From Saprospiraceae bacterium (GTDB taxonomy: Bacteria > Bacteroidota > Bacteroidia > Chitinophagales > Saprospiraceae), in assembly GCA_020630355.1 (NCBI GenBank), contig JAHDBO010000103.1, positions 1 through 6,927 on the forward strand: 6,927 nucleotides of DNA, read 5' to 3'. The notes beneath the pieces were generated by a model that saw only the letters and a list, made by a program, of their open reading frames with translations, was not told where the DNA came from and ran no database searches. The translations under genes were made by a program, and so were the position numbers. Below, piece by piece: positions 1 to 6,927 of the stretch (positions are counted from its first letter, which is position 1; every line of letters begins with the position of its first letter).

Positions 1-2253
1 ACCTCCGATATAGATGGCAATTACACTATTGATGGTCTAGCACCTGGTTTATATAATGTCACCGCTTCTTATCTAGGTTTCAGAGATGTGACACAATATG
101 AAATACAAGTATCTACGGCAAAGCCTGCCGTCGTGAATTTTGAAATGGAGGAGGACACCGAAAGTTTGGAAGAGGTTGTGATTCAAGCCTCCCCTTTTGT
201 CAAAACCGAAGAAAGTCCTGTTTCATTACGAACGATTGGCGTAGCGGAAATACAGCGTAACCCTGGCGGCAACCGTGATATATCAAAGGTGGTACAAACA
301 CTCCCCGGTGTCACTTCCACTGCCAATTTCAGGAATGATTTGATTATTCGGGGAGGTGCTCCCAACGAGAATCGCTTTTACTTGGATGACGTAGAAGTAC
401 CCAACATCAATCACTTTGCCACGCAGGGGGCTTCTGGTGGTCCTGTCGGGCTGATAAACGTGAGTTTTATCCGAGAAGTGGACTTTTATTCAGGGGCCTT
501 TCCTGCCAATCGGGGCAATGCGCTGAGTTCCGTTTTCAACTTCAAACAGGTAGATGGTCGGGACGATAGAATCGGGCTGACCGGTATGGTGGGTTCTAGC
601 GACGCTGGTCTAACTATCGAGGGCCCCATGAGCGATAAGACGACGTTTATCTTCTCCGCTAGGCGTTCTTATCTGCAATTTCTTTTCAAAGCCATAGGTC
701 TACCCTTCCTTCCAACTTATACCGATTTTCAAACCAAAATCAAATACAAGATTGATAAAAAGAACGAGATTTACTTTACTGGCTTAGGGGCTATTGATGA
801 TTTTGAATTGAATTTTGATGCGAATGAGACCGAGACGCAGCAGTTTATCCTTGACCAGCTTCCCGTCAACTCGCAGTGGAACTACACGAATGGCTTAGTC
901 TATAAGCACTATAAAGACAATGGTTATTGGACTTTTGTATTGAGTAGAAATATGTTGAACAATGAGGCCTTCAAGTATTTTCAAAATGATGACAGTACGG
1001 AGGACAACCTGATTTTGAGGTACAAATCGCAAGAAATCGAAAATAAATTCCGAGCGGAGCAGACGCTTCGAGCAGGTGATTATAAATTCACTTATGGTGT
1101 CGGGCTAGAGTATGTCAAATACAACAACAGGACTTTCAATCGTATTTTCACGGCAGCAGGCGCACAGACGGTCGATTATTTCACGGAGCTGGACTTTATG
1201 AAATATGGCTTCTTTGGTCAGGTCAGTCGCAAATTGATGGACGAGCGCCTGATTCTTTCCTTGGGCTTGCGTGGTGATGCCAATTCCTATTCCGATGATA
1301 TGAACAATCCATTGGAGCAATTATCTCCCCGTTTTTCTTTAGCCTATGCCTTTTCTGAAAAAATGTCTTTCAACTTCAATACAGGAATTTTCTATCAGTT
1401 GCCCCCTTACACTGTACTAGGTTATCAAGAAGATGGCAGCCTAGTTAACAAGGACAATAATGTTAGCTATATACGGAACACGCACTTCGTAGCTGGTCTG
1501 GAATACAATACGGCTAGCAGCTCCAAAATCACTTTGGAAGGTTACTATAAAATCTATGACAATTATCCGTTCTTACTAAGAAATCAGATCTCCCTTGCTA
1601 ATCTGGGAGGCGACTTCGGTGTCGTGGGGAACGAGCCCGTCACTTCCACTTCCGAAGGGCGCACTTATGGATTGGAACTTTTATATCAACAACGTTTATA
1701 TAAAGGCTTTTATGGCATTGCTGCCTATACCTTGGGCTGGAGCGAGTTTAAGGATAAAAATGGGGAATATGTCCCGACTTCATGGGATTCAAGGCACATT
1801 ATCAATTTGACTTTAGGTAAAAAATTTGGTAAAAACTGGGAAACAGGTATCAATTGGCGCTTCCAAACAGGATTGCCCTTTACGCCATTTGACGATGATT
1901 CTTCCTTGGTACAAAGCTGGAATGTCAACAATGGTCCTATCCGAGATTTCGACCGATTGAACACCGAGCGAAACGGCGCACTCAATCAGGTAGACTTCCG
2001 CATCGATAAACGTTGGTTCTTCGAGCAATGGTCTTTGAATGTTTACTTGGATTTGGAGAATGTCTTTTCAGCCGCTATACCTAGTCAAGCACTCATACTA
2101 GACCGTCCAACTGATGAAAATGGGCAGCCCATTGGTGATGGGATTATCACCAACCCGAGCGAACCATTTCCCGAACAAGAATATGCTACCAAGACCATTG
2201 ATGACAATCAAGGCAACCTACTTCCGAGCATTGGTATAATGGTGGAGTTTTAA
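1..2253 (+). CDS. TonB-dependent outer-membrane receptor, 5'-truncated by the window edge
   Basis: The frame is open from base 1 to the TAA at 2251-2253 (750 codons), so start and signal peptide lie outside the window. A GTG at 88 is not the start, because the preceding codons encode a conserved fold. Counting from base 1: codons 1-50 are the end of a carboxypeptidase-regulatory-like beta-sandwich (DGNYTIDGLAPGLYNV, then SYLGF); 57-64 read EEVVIQAS, the usual linker to the plug; about 75-185 are the TonB plug (QTLPGV, LIIRGG, YLDDVEVP); about 190-750 are the 22-strand-type barrel, ending in GIMVEF with the terminal Phe typical of BAM substrates. Such receptors import a bound ligand across the outer membrane using TonB-ExbBD energy. 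The full protein would probably be about 780-850 residues, shorter than SusC-type receptors, and no SusD gene follows. The substrate cannot be read from sequence. A hairpin terminator follows the stop directly. Family assignment is firm; ligand unknown. Confidence 0.95.
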   Translation, partial: TSDIDGNYTIDGLAPGLYNVTASYLGFRDVTQYEIQVSTAKPAVVNFEMEEDTESLEEVVIQASPFVKTEESPVSLRTIGVAEIQRNPGGNRDISKVVQTLPGVTSTANFRNDLIIRGGAPNENRFYLDDVEVPNINHFATQGASGGPVGLINVSFIREVDFYSGAFPANRGNALSSVFNFKQVDGRDDRIGLTGMVGSSDAGLTIEGPMSDKTTFIFSARRSYLQFLFKAIGLPFLPTYTDFQTKIKYKIDKKNEIYFTGLGAIDDFELNFDANETETQQFILDQLPVNSQWNYTNGLVYKHYKDNGYWTFVLSRNMLNNEAFKYFQNDDSTEDNLILRYKSQEIENKFRAEQTLRAGDYKFTYGVGLEYVKYNNRTFNRIFTAAGAQTVDYFTELDFMKYGFFGQVSRKLMDERLILSLGLRGDANSYSDDMNNPLEQLSPRFSLAYAFSEKMSFNFNTGIFYQLPPYTVLGYQEDGSLVNKDNNVSYIRNTHFVAGLEYNTASSSKITLEGYYKIYDNYPFLLRNQISLANLGGDFGVVGNEPVTSTSEGRTYGLELLYQQRLYKGFYGIAAYTLGWSEFKDKNGEYVPTSWDSRHIINLTLGKKFGKNWETGINWRFQTGLPFTPFDDDSSLVQSWNVNNGPIRDFDRLNTERNGALNQVDFRIDKRWFFEQWSLNVYLDLENVFSAAIPSQALILDRPTDENGQPIGDGIITNPSEPFPEQEYATKTIDDNQGNLLPSIGIMVEF

Positions 2254-2295
2254 AAACAAAAGAGGGCATCCATTTCAGGATGCCCTCTTTTGTTT
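2254..2295. terminator. Bidirectional rho-independent-type terminator between convergent genes
   Basis: An 18-bp perfect inverted repeat (2254-2271 and 2278-2295) encloses the 6-nt loop ATTTCA. The stem core is GAGGGCATCC/GGATGCCCTC, flanked by AAACAAAA on the left and TTTTGTTT on the right, so either transcript ends its hairpin in a T-rich stretch. It starts on the base after the receptor stop codon and lies 77 bp past the amylase stop, placing it to end both convergent transcripts. Function is inferred from structure and position. Confidence 0.9.
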
Positions 2296-2372
2296 GCATT
2301 ACATTTATATGTTAGGGGCTTAGCAAATAAGCTTAGTTGGTATTTTGCGCTGCCCATTAATCCCTACATCCC

Positions 2373-5327
2373 TTATTCGATTATTATTTTTTTCACTGCA
2401 GATTTTCCTCCGCTTTGAACATACAATAGATACATACCAGTAGATAAACTACTGACATTCATACTTATATTTTCAGTATCGGTAAAACTGCTAGTAGAAA
2501 TCAATCTACCATGAATTTCCAGCAACGATATGGTAACTTCTTTGTCTGTTAATTCTGAAAGATGGATTTGAACTACATTTTTAGCGGGGTTTGGAAGTAC
2601 ACTTATATCAAAGTCATGGCCGTCTATCCTTGCTGACTGAATTACACTATATTCAAAAGAACCATCATAGTCTATTTGTCTAAGTCGATAATAATAATCG
2701 ATACCTCCTCTTATATTTTCATCAATTAGATTATAATCTATTCTTTCAACAGTATTCCCTGCACCTTCAACCCAAGCGATTCTAATAAAACCATTTCTTG
2801 AATTGGTACTCCTCTCCACTTCGAAGCCACGGTTATTAATCTCAGTAGCTGTAGCCCAATTCAAGACTATGGTATTTTCTTTAGGGCTAGCGCTAAATGA
2901 AAGCAACTCGACAGGTACTAAACAATCACCAATATCAAGACTGTTTTCATCCATGATATTTGTAAAATTACAACCTGTTAAATTTGGCATTACATCTGTA
3001 AAAGAAGGTACAACAATTGGGTCAGATGAGGTTATTGGCAAGTTCCCTCCTTCCCAATTCATACAATTGGTGATGTCGTCGGTTCCTGCATTCCCTGTCC
3101 AAACAGAAGCTGTCGCACTTGCTGGGTAATCATAAATATTTGTAATAGTGGCAGGAGCAGTATAGGTAGCTTTGACAAAGCAATCTTGCCCGATATAGGT
3201 GTTATTGGTATTTCTAACCTTAAGTACGTACCATCCAGTACTCGAAGGCGTAAAAGTTGCTGATAAATTACCCGTTCCACTAGTGCTTGCCAGCAAAATT
3301 CCGTTTAGTCCATAAATAGATAAAGTCAAATCTTTGGTAGCATCCGTAGGGAACAACTCATAAGTGATCTGCTTTCCTGCTTCCGCAAATATTTTACCAG
3401 CAATCCTCAGATTATACGAATTATCGGGTAAAGCACCTCCATAGCCCAAAGAGTTACAATGGCTATCCCCTAAATCATTCGCCATTTCCCATTCTTGGGT
3501 CGTAGTGGTATTTCGGGGAGGTGTATAAGTCAAACTCATTCCTTGTGGCGCCCAGATGGAATAGCCATGATATTGAGTACCGTGGTCGGTATAACTGCCA
3601 GAATAAGTAAAGGAAGGATAGCCCACTGCTCTGGTTTTGATATTGACTCTCTGGTCTGCTTGAACGGTAGTTGTCGTTGTGATACCTCCCGAATAATCGA
3701 CTAGGACCGTGCCCGGTGCAAAATCGGAATCCACCCAAGAATCTTGGTCAACATTCCATGCATCGGTAGCTGCAATGATAGCTTTGCCACTCCTTTCGAT
3801 AATAATGTGATCATCATCATTGTTACTAGAAGTAATTAAATTCCAGTGACCTGCTTCTGAGCTTCTTACCTTATAATCCCCTCCCTTGAAATCCAAAGCA
3901 CCATGCGCTTGGATGATATTGGCGATATCGGTATGATTGGGCAAAGCCGATGTACTCTTAGGGTCATGACTCCATCTCGAAGAAGTATTATTGATATTGA
4001 ATAAATCTTCAAAAAAGATTTGAGGATTACCATCCATTGCAATAGCTATCGCATAAGCAGCCCCCAATCTAGGTTCTTTAGGGTCGATGTGAACAGATAA
4101 TTCATCCCCTGTTTTCCAACCTGTAATATTTCCACTCCCATCCACTTCAGGTCTGAAAGTATCGTGATTATTCACAAAAGGGACTGTCCTATGTATTCTG
4201 TTTCCTGATATATCTACGAACCGAGCATTCTGCTGTGCTCCAGGAAGATTTCCAAGGTCAAAACCACCATTTCCAGTGACCATTCCATTCAGGCCGCCGC
4301 TTCCATCAAAAGCTCTAAGACCAAAATCAAAGGTCCCAGCTCGATTCATCACATTGGCGGTATAAGCGTCCAATTCTGACTTTCCACCGACCCATTCACC
4401 TACTGCGAACATTTGGTCTCCGCCACTTGCCCAACCATTATTTTGAGTATTGAACAACACATCTTCAGCCACAAAATGAGGGAAGTGCTTGACTGCATCA
4501 AAACGCCATCCATCCACTCCTGTTTGTTTTTGAAACCACTGCAACCAAGCTCTAACATTATCTCTCATATAACCCGAATTTTGTGTCGGGTCATTACAAG
4601 TAGACGAGCAAGCGATAGAACAATTACTACTTTGACCAAAGCCGTTACCCGTTCCGTCATCTTGGTATCCATAACAAATATCTGGTCCCCAATAAGGTTG
4701 AGTCCAGTCGTCATTTTGAGCATTATGTCCAGCGTGTGGGTGAAAGTTGTGATAGTTTTTAGGCCATCTCCCTGCTCTGGAAAAATAATCACATTCTGAT
4801 TCGTCATCAGCAGGCGTCCCATAAGAAACATAGCGAAAGTTCTTATATCCGCTTGCATTCGCCATCGAGTAAGTCGCTTCTGGGTCTTGTCCTCCTTGCC
4901 CCGTTGCACTACCTGCCCTATCTACGTGATTGATTACAATATCTTGAATTACTTCAATACCGTTGGCATGCATGATAGCAATCATCCGAAGCAACTCGTC
5001 TTTTGTCCCTACTGCTGTATTGACAAATCCCTTTTGATATTTCTCTCCTAGGTCATAATGGTCGAAGGGAGAATAACCGACCCATGTAGGGTCGTTGTTT
5101 TTGTAAGAAGGCGGAATCCATATTGCATCCACCCCCATTGATTTGAGCCTAGGGGCCAACTCCGCTAGATAATTCGCCCAACTGCCAGGATAATTGTCAT
5201 TTTTATAATCCCACCAAAAGGCTTGTACGACTGTTTTTTTGACCGCTTGGGCTTGGAGATTAGTATTTCCTAAAATCAAAAAGAGGAAAAAAAGAGGAAA
5301 AATTGATTTGATATAAATTCGTTTCAT
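2373..5327 (-). CDS. Secreted multidomain GH13 alpha-amylase with T9SS type A sorting domain
   Basis: Predicted endo-acting hydrolase of alpha-1,4-glucans. The ATG at 5327 begins a Sec signal peptide (residues 1-28, cleavage after AQA). The (beta/alpha)8 core spans about 30-480 with all four GH13 motifs: region I DIVINH (129-134); region II GWRFDAVKH (273-281, nucleophile Asp277); region III VGEW (acid/base Glu311); region IV FVNNHD (384-389, Asp389). N133 and D216 are candidate calcium ligands. Domain B (about 135-270) carries five cysteines (179, 218, 236, 240, 244). A domain C-like beta region follows (about 485-600), then a PPC-like beta-sandwich (about 610-722), a WTG...NW..G.LP segment (741-804), an FnIII-like PVELLSF module (805-900), and a T9SS sorting domain (about 906-984; VLPNPAKN to VKKIIIE). 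At 984 residues it is about twice a simple alpha-amylase, because of these C-terminal modules. The N-terminal region resembles GH13_5 by eye, but the subfamily is uncertain. There is no Shine-Dalgarno. It lies 126 bp downstream of the lipoprotein gene and may share its transcript. Confidence 0.95.
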   Translation of the reverse strand: MKRIYIKSIFPLFFLFLILGNTNLQAQAVKKTVVQAFWWDYKNDNYPGSWANYLAELAPRLKSMGVDAIWIPPSYKNNDPTWVGYSPFDHYDLGEKYQKGFVNTAVGTKDELLRMIAIMHANGIEVIQDIVINHVDRAGSATGQGGQDPEATYSMANASGYKNFRYVSYGTPADDESECDYFSRAGRWPKNYHNFHPHAGHNAQNDDWTQPYWGPDICYGYQDDGTGNGFGQSSNCSIACSSTCNDPTQNSGYMRDNVRAWLQWFQKQTGVDGWRFDAVKHFPHFVAEDVLFNTQNNGWASGGDQMFAVGEWVGGKSELDAYTANVMNRAGTFDFGLRAFDGSGGLNGMVTGNGGFDLGNLPGAQQNARFVDISGNRIHRTVPFVNNHDTFRPEVDGSGNITGWKTGDELSVHIDPKEPRLGAAYAIAIAMDGNPQIFFEDLFNINNTSSRWSHDPKSTSALPNHTDIANIIQAHGALDFKGGDYKVRSSEAGHWNLITSSNNDDDHIIIERSGKAIIAATDAWNVDQDSWVDSDFAPGTVLVDYSGGITTTTTVQADQRVNIKTRAVGYPSFTYSGSYTDHGTQYHGYSIWAPQGMSLTYTPPRNTTTTQEWEMANDLGDSHCNSLGYGGALPDNSYNLRIAGKIFAEAGKQITYELFPTDATKDLTLSIYGLNGILLASTSGTGNLSATFTPSSTGWYVLKVRNTNNTYIGQDCFVKATYTAPATITNIYDYPASATASVWTGNAGTDDITNCMNWEGGNLPITSSDPIVVPSFTDVMPNLTGCNFTNIMDENSLDIGDCLVPVELLSFSASPKENTIVLNWATATEINNRGFEVERSTNSRNGFIRIAWVEGAGNTVERIDYNLIDENIRGGIDYYYRLRQIDYDGSFEYSVIQSARIDGHDFDISVLPNPAKNVVQIHLSELTDKEVTISLLEIHGRLISTSSFTDTENISMNVSSLSTGMYLLYVQSGGKSAVKKIIIE

Positions 5328-5453
5328 AGTTTAAGTTTGGGCATGATTTATTTAAAATATTATTTGAATAGGGTTGAATCCAGCTTAAAAATATATTAGA
5401 AAAACAAATTTTAATACCCAAATAGAACGAAAATCTTTACTTTTTTCGTAAAA

Positions 5454-6839
5454 TCATCTCTTCATTTCGCCTAAAGCCCATTGACCAATAAGTTTTTCAC
5501 TCATTATAATCAAATCCCATTCAAATTCTTTAGTGGATGAATCAACCTGATCACCAAACATCCGCAGCGTTATTTTTCCTTCTTTAATGTTGATAATTTC
5601 CCAATTACCGCTAAGGACAACACGGGTCGCCGCTTCTGATTCAGAAGCCTCTCTTTTCTTTTCTTCTTTATAAAATGTAAAAGTCTGATCAGAGCGTATT
5701 ATCAATGACTTTTCATAGTAATTACCCGTTTTACTATCATATCCAGCATTATGTATTCTAGTATCTAGAATCTCAGTCAACTTAGCATTTTGAAACTTCT
5801 CTATCCTTTTCTTCTTGTCCTTTTCCGCATCTCCTGTTTCCAATACAAAGGGCTCGTAGCCATCATAGAATAATATTTCGCTGATTCCTATTTCTTTATT
5901 CCTCGTACCTTTTATGACTGATTTAATCCTAAAGCCAAACATGTCTCCCATGTGCGAGGTCAGCATTTTGGTTTTTTGTCCCTCTTTGCCATCTTCCAGT
6001 TCGATATGCTGAGGATATATATTATCCGTCCCAAATAGAAAGCGTTCTACCCTCCCATTTTTTTGAAAATCCTGCTCAGAGCGTTGATAACCATTCCACA
6101 CTTCCACATCTGTCACCCGAACTGGATTTTCAAAGTAAAATTTTACCTCCCTTTTATTGTCATCCGCCGTCCCAAGCCATGCGGTTTCTTTCTTACCATC
6201 AAAAAGCTTATTAACTGAATATAAAAACTGTGGTTCTGCTGTACTGGAGACTTCTACTTTTCCCTTGACTCTTTTAGGTGCAAGTAGTTGCATCACCTCC
6301 CCTTTACCATTTGTAATTTGTAGATAGCGGATAGCGACGCGCTTCGTCTTTGAGAACTGCTCTACGATGGTATTATTTTCTGCTCTAGTAGATTTTGATA
6401 TATGGTTAGTGGAGTCTATTTTGATAAAAAGTGTGCTAAGTTTTCTGTTCACTTTGATTCCTCCTTTCTCGTTTTCCGCCTCGCCAAATAGTTGTCCATC
6501 TGCATAAAGCGAGACACTTTCTATCACAGCTGTATTTTCTGCTTGGTATGGATGAATCGTGATTGCTCCAAGATAAGTTGGTTCCGCAAAACTCAACTGT
6601 ATCCCTTCGTCGGGTCCAGCTCCTAGCATGGTAGACCAATATTGATCATTATCCTGAAAAAGATGCTCTAGAGCGTACTCCTCGTGGGGCATCAAGGTGG
6701 AACTGGCATAAGCACTTTTAAGAACCGTCGGTTCACTAGCAATAAATGGAGGCTTAGGATTCTGCTCTTCATTTTTTTGGGAGCCGCTACCACATGCCAA
6801 TAATAAACAACATACTATCAAGAAAAAAAGGTATTTCAT
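5454..6839 (-). CDS. Lipoprotein with discoidin/NADase-type glycan-binding-like modules
   Basis: A 461-residue protein of unknown role. The ATG at 6839 gives a compact lipoprotein signal peptide (MKYLFFLIVCCLLLAC, lipidated Cys16). An in-frame TTG at 6857 would add six residues but falls inside the predicted -7 promoter box, so the ATG is preferred. After Cys16 comes a short polar, acidic stretch (GSGSQKNEEQ) that could act as a surface-export signal. Residues 54-142 look like a divergent discoidin beta-sandwich (LEHLFQDND..YW; later ITIHPYQ). Residues 202-327 match the NADase-type (NGA) glycan-binding domain pattern: KLFDGKKETAW, then VEVWNGYQRSEQDFQKNGR, then ISEILFYDG. A charged, Lys-rich linker (337-349) leads to a beta-rich C-terminal domain (378-454; SDQTFTFYKEE, SGNWEII) that may be lipocalin-like. 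No catalytic motif is seen. It may anchor to a glycan or protein at the outer membrane; proximity to the amylase suggests, but does not show, a carbohydrate role. Gene call firm, domain calls moderate. Confidence 0.88.
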   Translation of the reverse strand: MKYLFFLIVCCLLLACGSGSQKNEEQNPKPPFIASEPTVLKSAYASSTLMPHEEYALEHLFQDNDQYWSTMLGAGPDEGIQLSFAEPTYLGAITIHPYQAENTAVIESVSLYADGQLFGEAENEKGGIKVNRKLSTLFIKIDSTNHISKSTRAENNTIVEQFSKTKRVAIRYLQITNGKGEVMQLLAPKRVKGKVEVSSTAEPQFLYSVNKLFDGKKETAWLGTADDNKREVKFYFENPVRVTDVEVWNGYQRSEQDFQKNGRVERFLFGTDNIYPQHIELEDGKEGQKTKMLTSHMGDMFGFRIKSVIKGTRNKEIGISEILFYDGYEPFVLETGDAEKDKKKRIEKFQNAKLTEILDTRIHNAGYDSKTGNYYEKSLIIRSDQTFTFYKEEKKREASESEAATRVVLSGNWEIINIKEGKITLRMFGDQVDSSTKEFEWDLIIMSEKLIGQWALGEMKR

Positions 6840-6854
6840 ATTTGCACTTTTCCG

Positions 6855-6862
6855 CAAAGATA
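6855..6862 (-). promoter_or_regulatory. Bacteroidota-type -7 promoter box for the lipoprotein gene
   Basis: On the minus strand these bases read TATCTTTG, a perfect fit to the TAnnTTTG -7 element of Bacteroidota housekeeping promoters. It ends 15 bp before the lipoprotein ATG, implying a very short leader of about 10 nt. No TTG -33 element is present at the usual spacing of about 19-21 bp. That position is occupied by the CAATCAAA repeat instead. The promoter is inferred from sequence only. Confidence 0.5.
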
Positions 6863-6872
6863 TAGAAGCGGC

Positions 6873-6927
6873 TTTGATTGTTTGATTGTTTGATTGTTTG
6901 ATTGTTTGATTGTTTGATTGTTTGATT
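6873..6927. repeat. Octanucleotide tandem repeat (TTTGATTG)6.9, continuing past the window end
   Basis: Six perfect copies of TTTGATTG start at 6873, 6881, 6889, 6897, 6905 and 6913, followed by a seventh cut at 7 of 8 bases by the window edge. There is not one mismatch in 55 bp. The inner border is 10 bp upstream of the -7 box and 33 bp upstream of the lipoprotein ATG (minus-strand direction), so the array covers the -33 and upstream promoter region. Perfect short-unit arrays like this can change copy number by slipped-strand mispairing. The true copy number and outer flank are not visible. Confidence 0.97.

Noticed and set aside
88..90. GTG as the start of the receptor gene
   Set aside because: The frame stays open to base 1 and encodes a conserved regulatory-like domain before the GTG; the gene simply begins outside the window.
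2318..2337. GCTTAGCAAATAAGC hairpin and doubled GCTTAG between the convergent genes
   Set aside because: Only a 5-bp stem with wobble extension and no T-tract; a far stronger terminator lies next to it.
4413..4909. Open frames of 114-128 codons inside the amylase gene
   Set aside because: They overlap the conserved catalytic domain in other frames and show no recognisable motifs; shadows of the real gene.
5332..5339. Plus-strand TAAGTTTG matching the TAnnTTTG box
   Set aside because: It points toward the 3' end of the minus-strand lipoprotein gene, with no plus-strand gene to serve; likely chance in AT-rich DNA.
5427..5449. Hairpin just past the lipoprotein stop (7-bp stem ACGAAAA/TTTTCGT, 9-nt loop) as a terminator
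   Set aside because: The stem is short and AT-rich with a large loop and no separate T-run; too weak to call.
6855..6857. TTG as the start of the lipoprotein gene
   Set aside because: It lies within the predicted -7 box, and the ATG at 6839 gives a textbook lipoprotein signal peptide without the extra six residues.
6873..6927. CRISPR array
   Set aside because: The 8-bp units are directly contiguous with no spacers; this is a microsatellite.

Overview
The window looks like chromosomal DNA from a Bacteroidota species, plausibly marine or environmental (Saprospirales, Chitinophagales or Cytophagales-like). This rests on three things. There is a TonB-dependent receptor with an N-terminal carboxypeptidase-regulatory-like domain. 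There is a secreted enzyme ending in a type IX secretion (T9SS) type A sorting domain, preceded by the 'PVELLSF...EVERS' module common in Bacteroidota secreted proteins. The starts lack Shine-Dalgarno sequences, and one has a TAnnTTTG-type -7 promoter box. No lineage marker is present, so a finer assignment is not possible.

Layout: (1) Positions 1-2253, plus strand: the 3' part (750 codons) of an outer-membrane TonB-dependent receptor whose start lies left of the window. (2) Positions 2254-2295: a perfect 18-bp hairpin between convergent genes, expected to terminate transcription in both directions. (3) Positions 2373-5327, minus strand: a 984-residue secreted, multidomain GH13 alpha-amylase with all four GH13 motifs and a T9SS sorting tail. 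(4) Positions 5454-6839, minus strand: a 461-residue lipoprotein with one weak and one clear discoidin-like module; the clear one resembles the NADase-type (NGA) glycan-binding domain. (5) Positions 6855-6862: a TAnnTTTG box just before the lipoprotein ATG. (6) Positions 6873-6927: 6.9 copies of the 8-mer TTTGATTG, running off the window end and covering the -33 region of that promoter.

How they may work together: the lipoprotein and the amylase share a strand with 126 bp between them. No perfect promoter box lies in that gap and no convincing terminator was seen, so co-transcription from the repeat-flanked promoter is plausible. The amylase would be exported by Sec and T9SS and anchored or released at the surface to cut alpha-1,4-glucans. 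The lipoprotein may bind glycans, but its role is unknown. The receptor is convergent and is not SusC-sized. No SusD follows it, so this is not a canonical starch-utilisation (Sus) locus in what can be seen. The most unusual feature is the octanucleotide microsatellite, which could make expression of the lipoprotein, and perhaps the amylase, variable.
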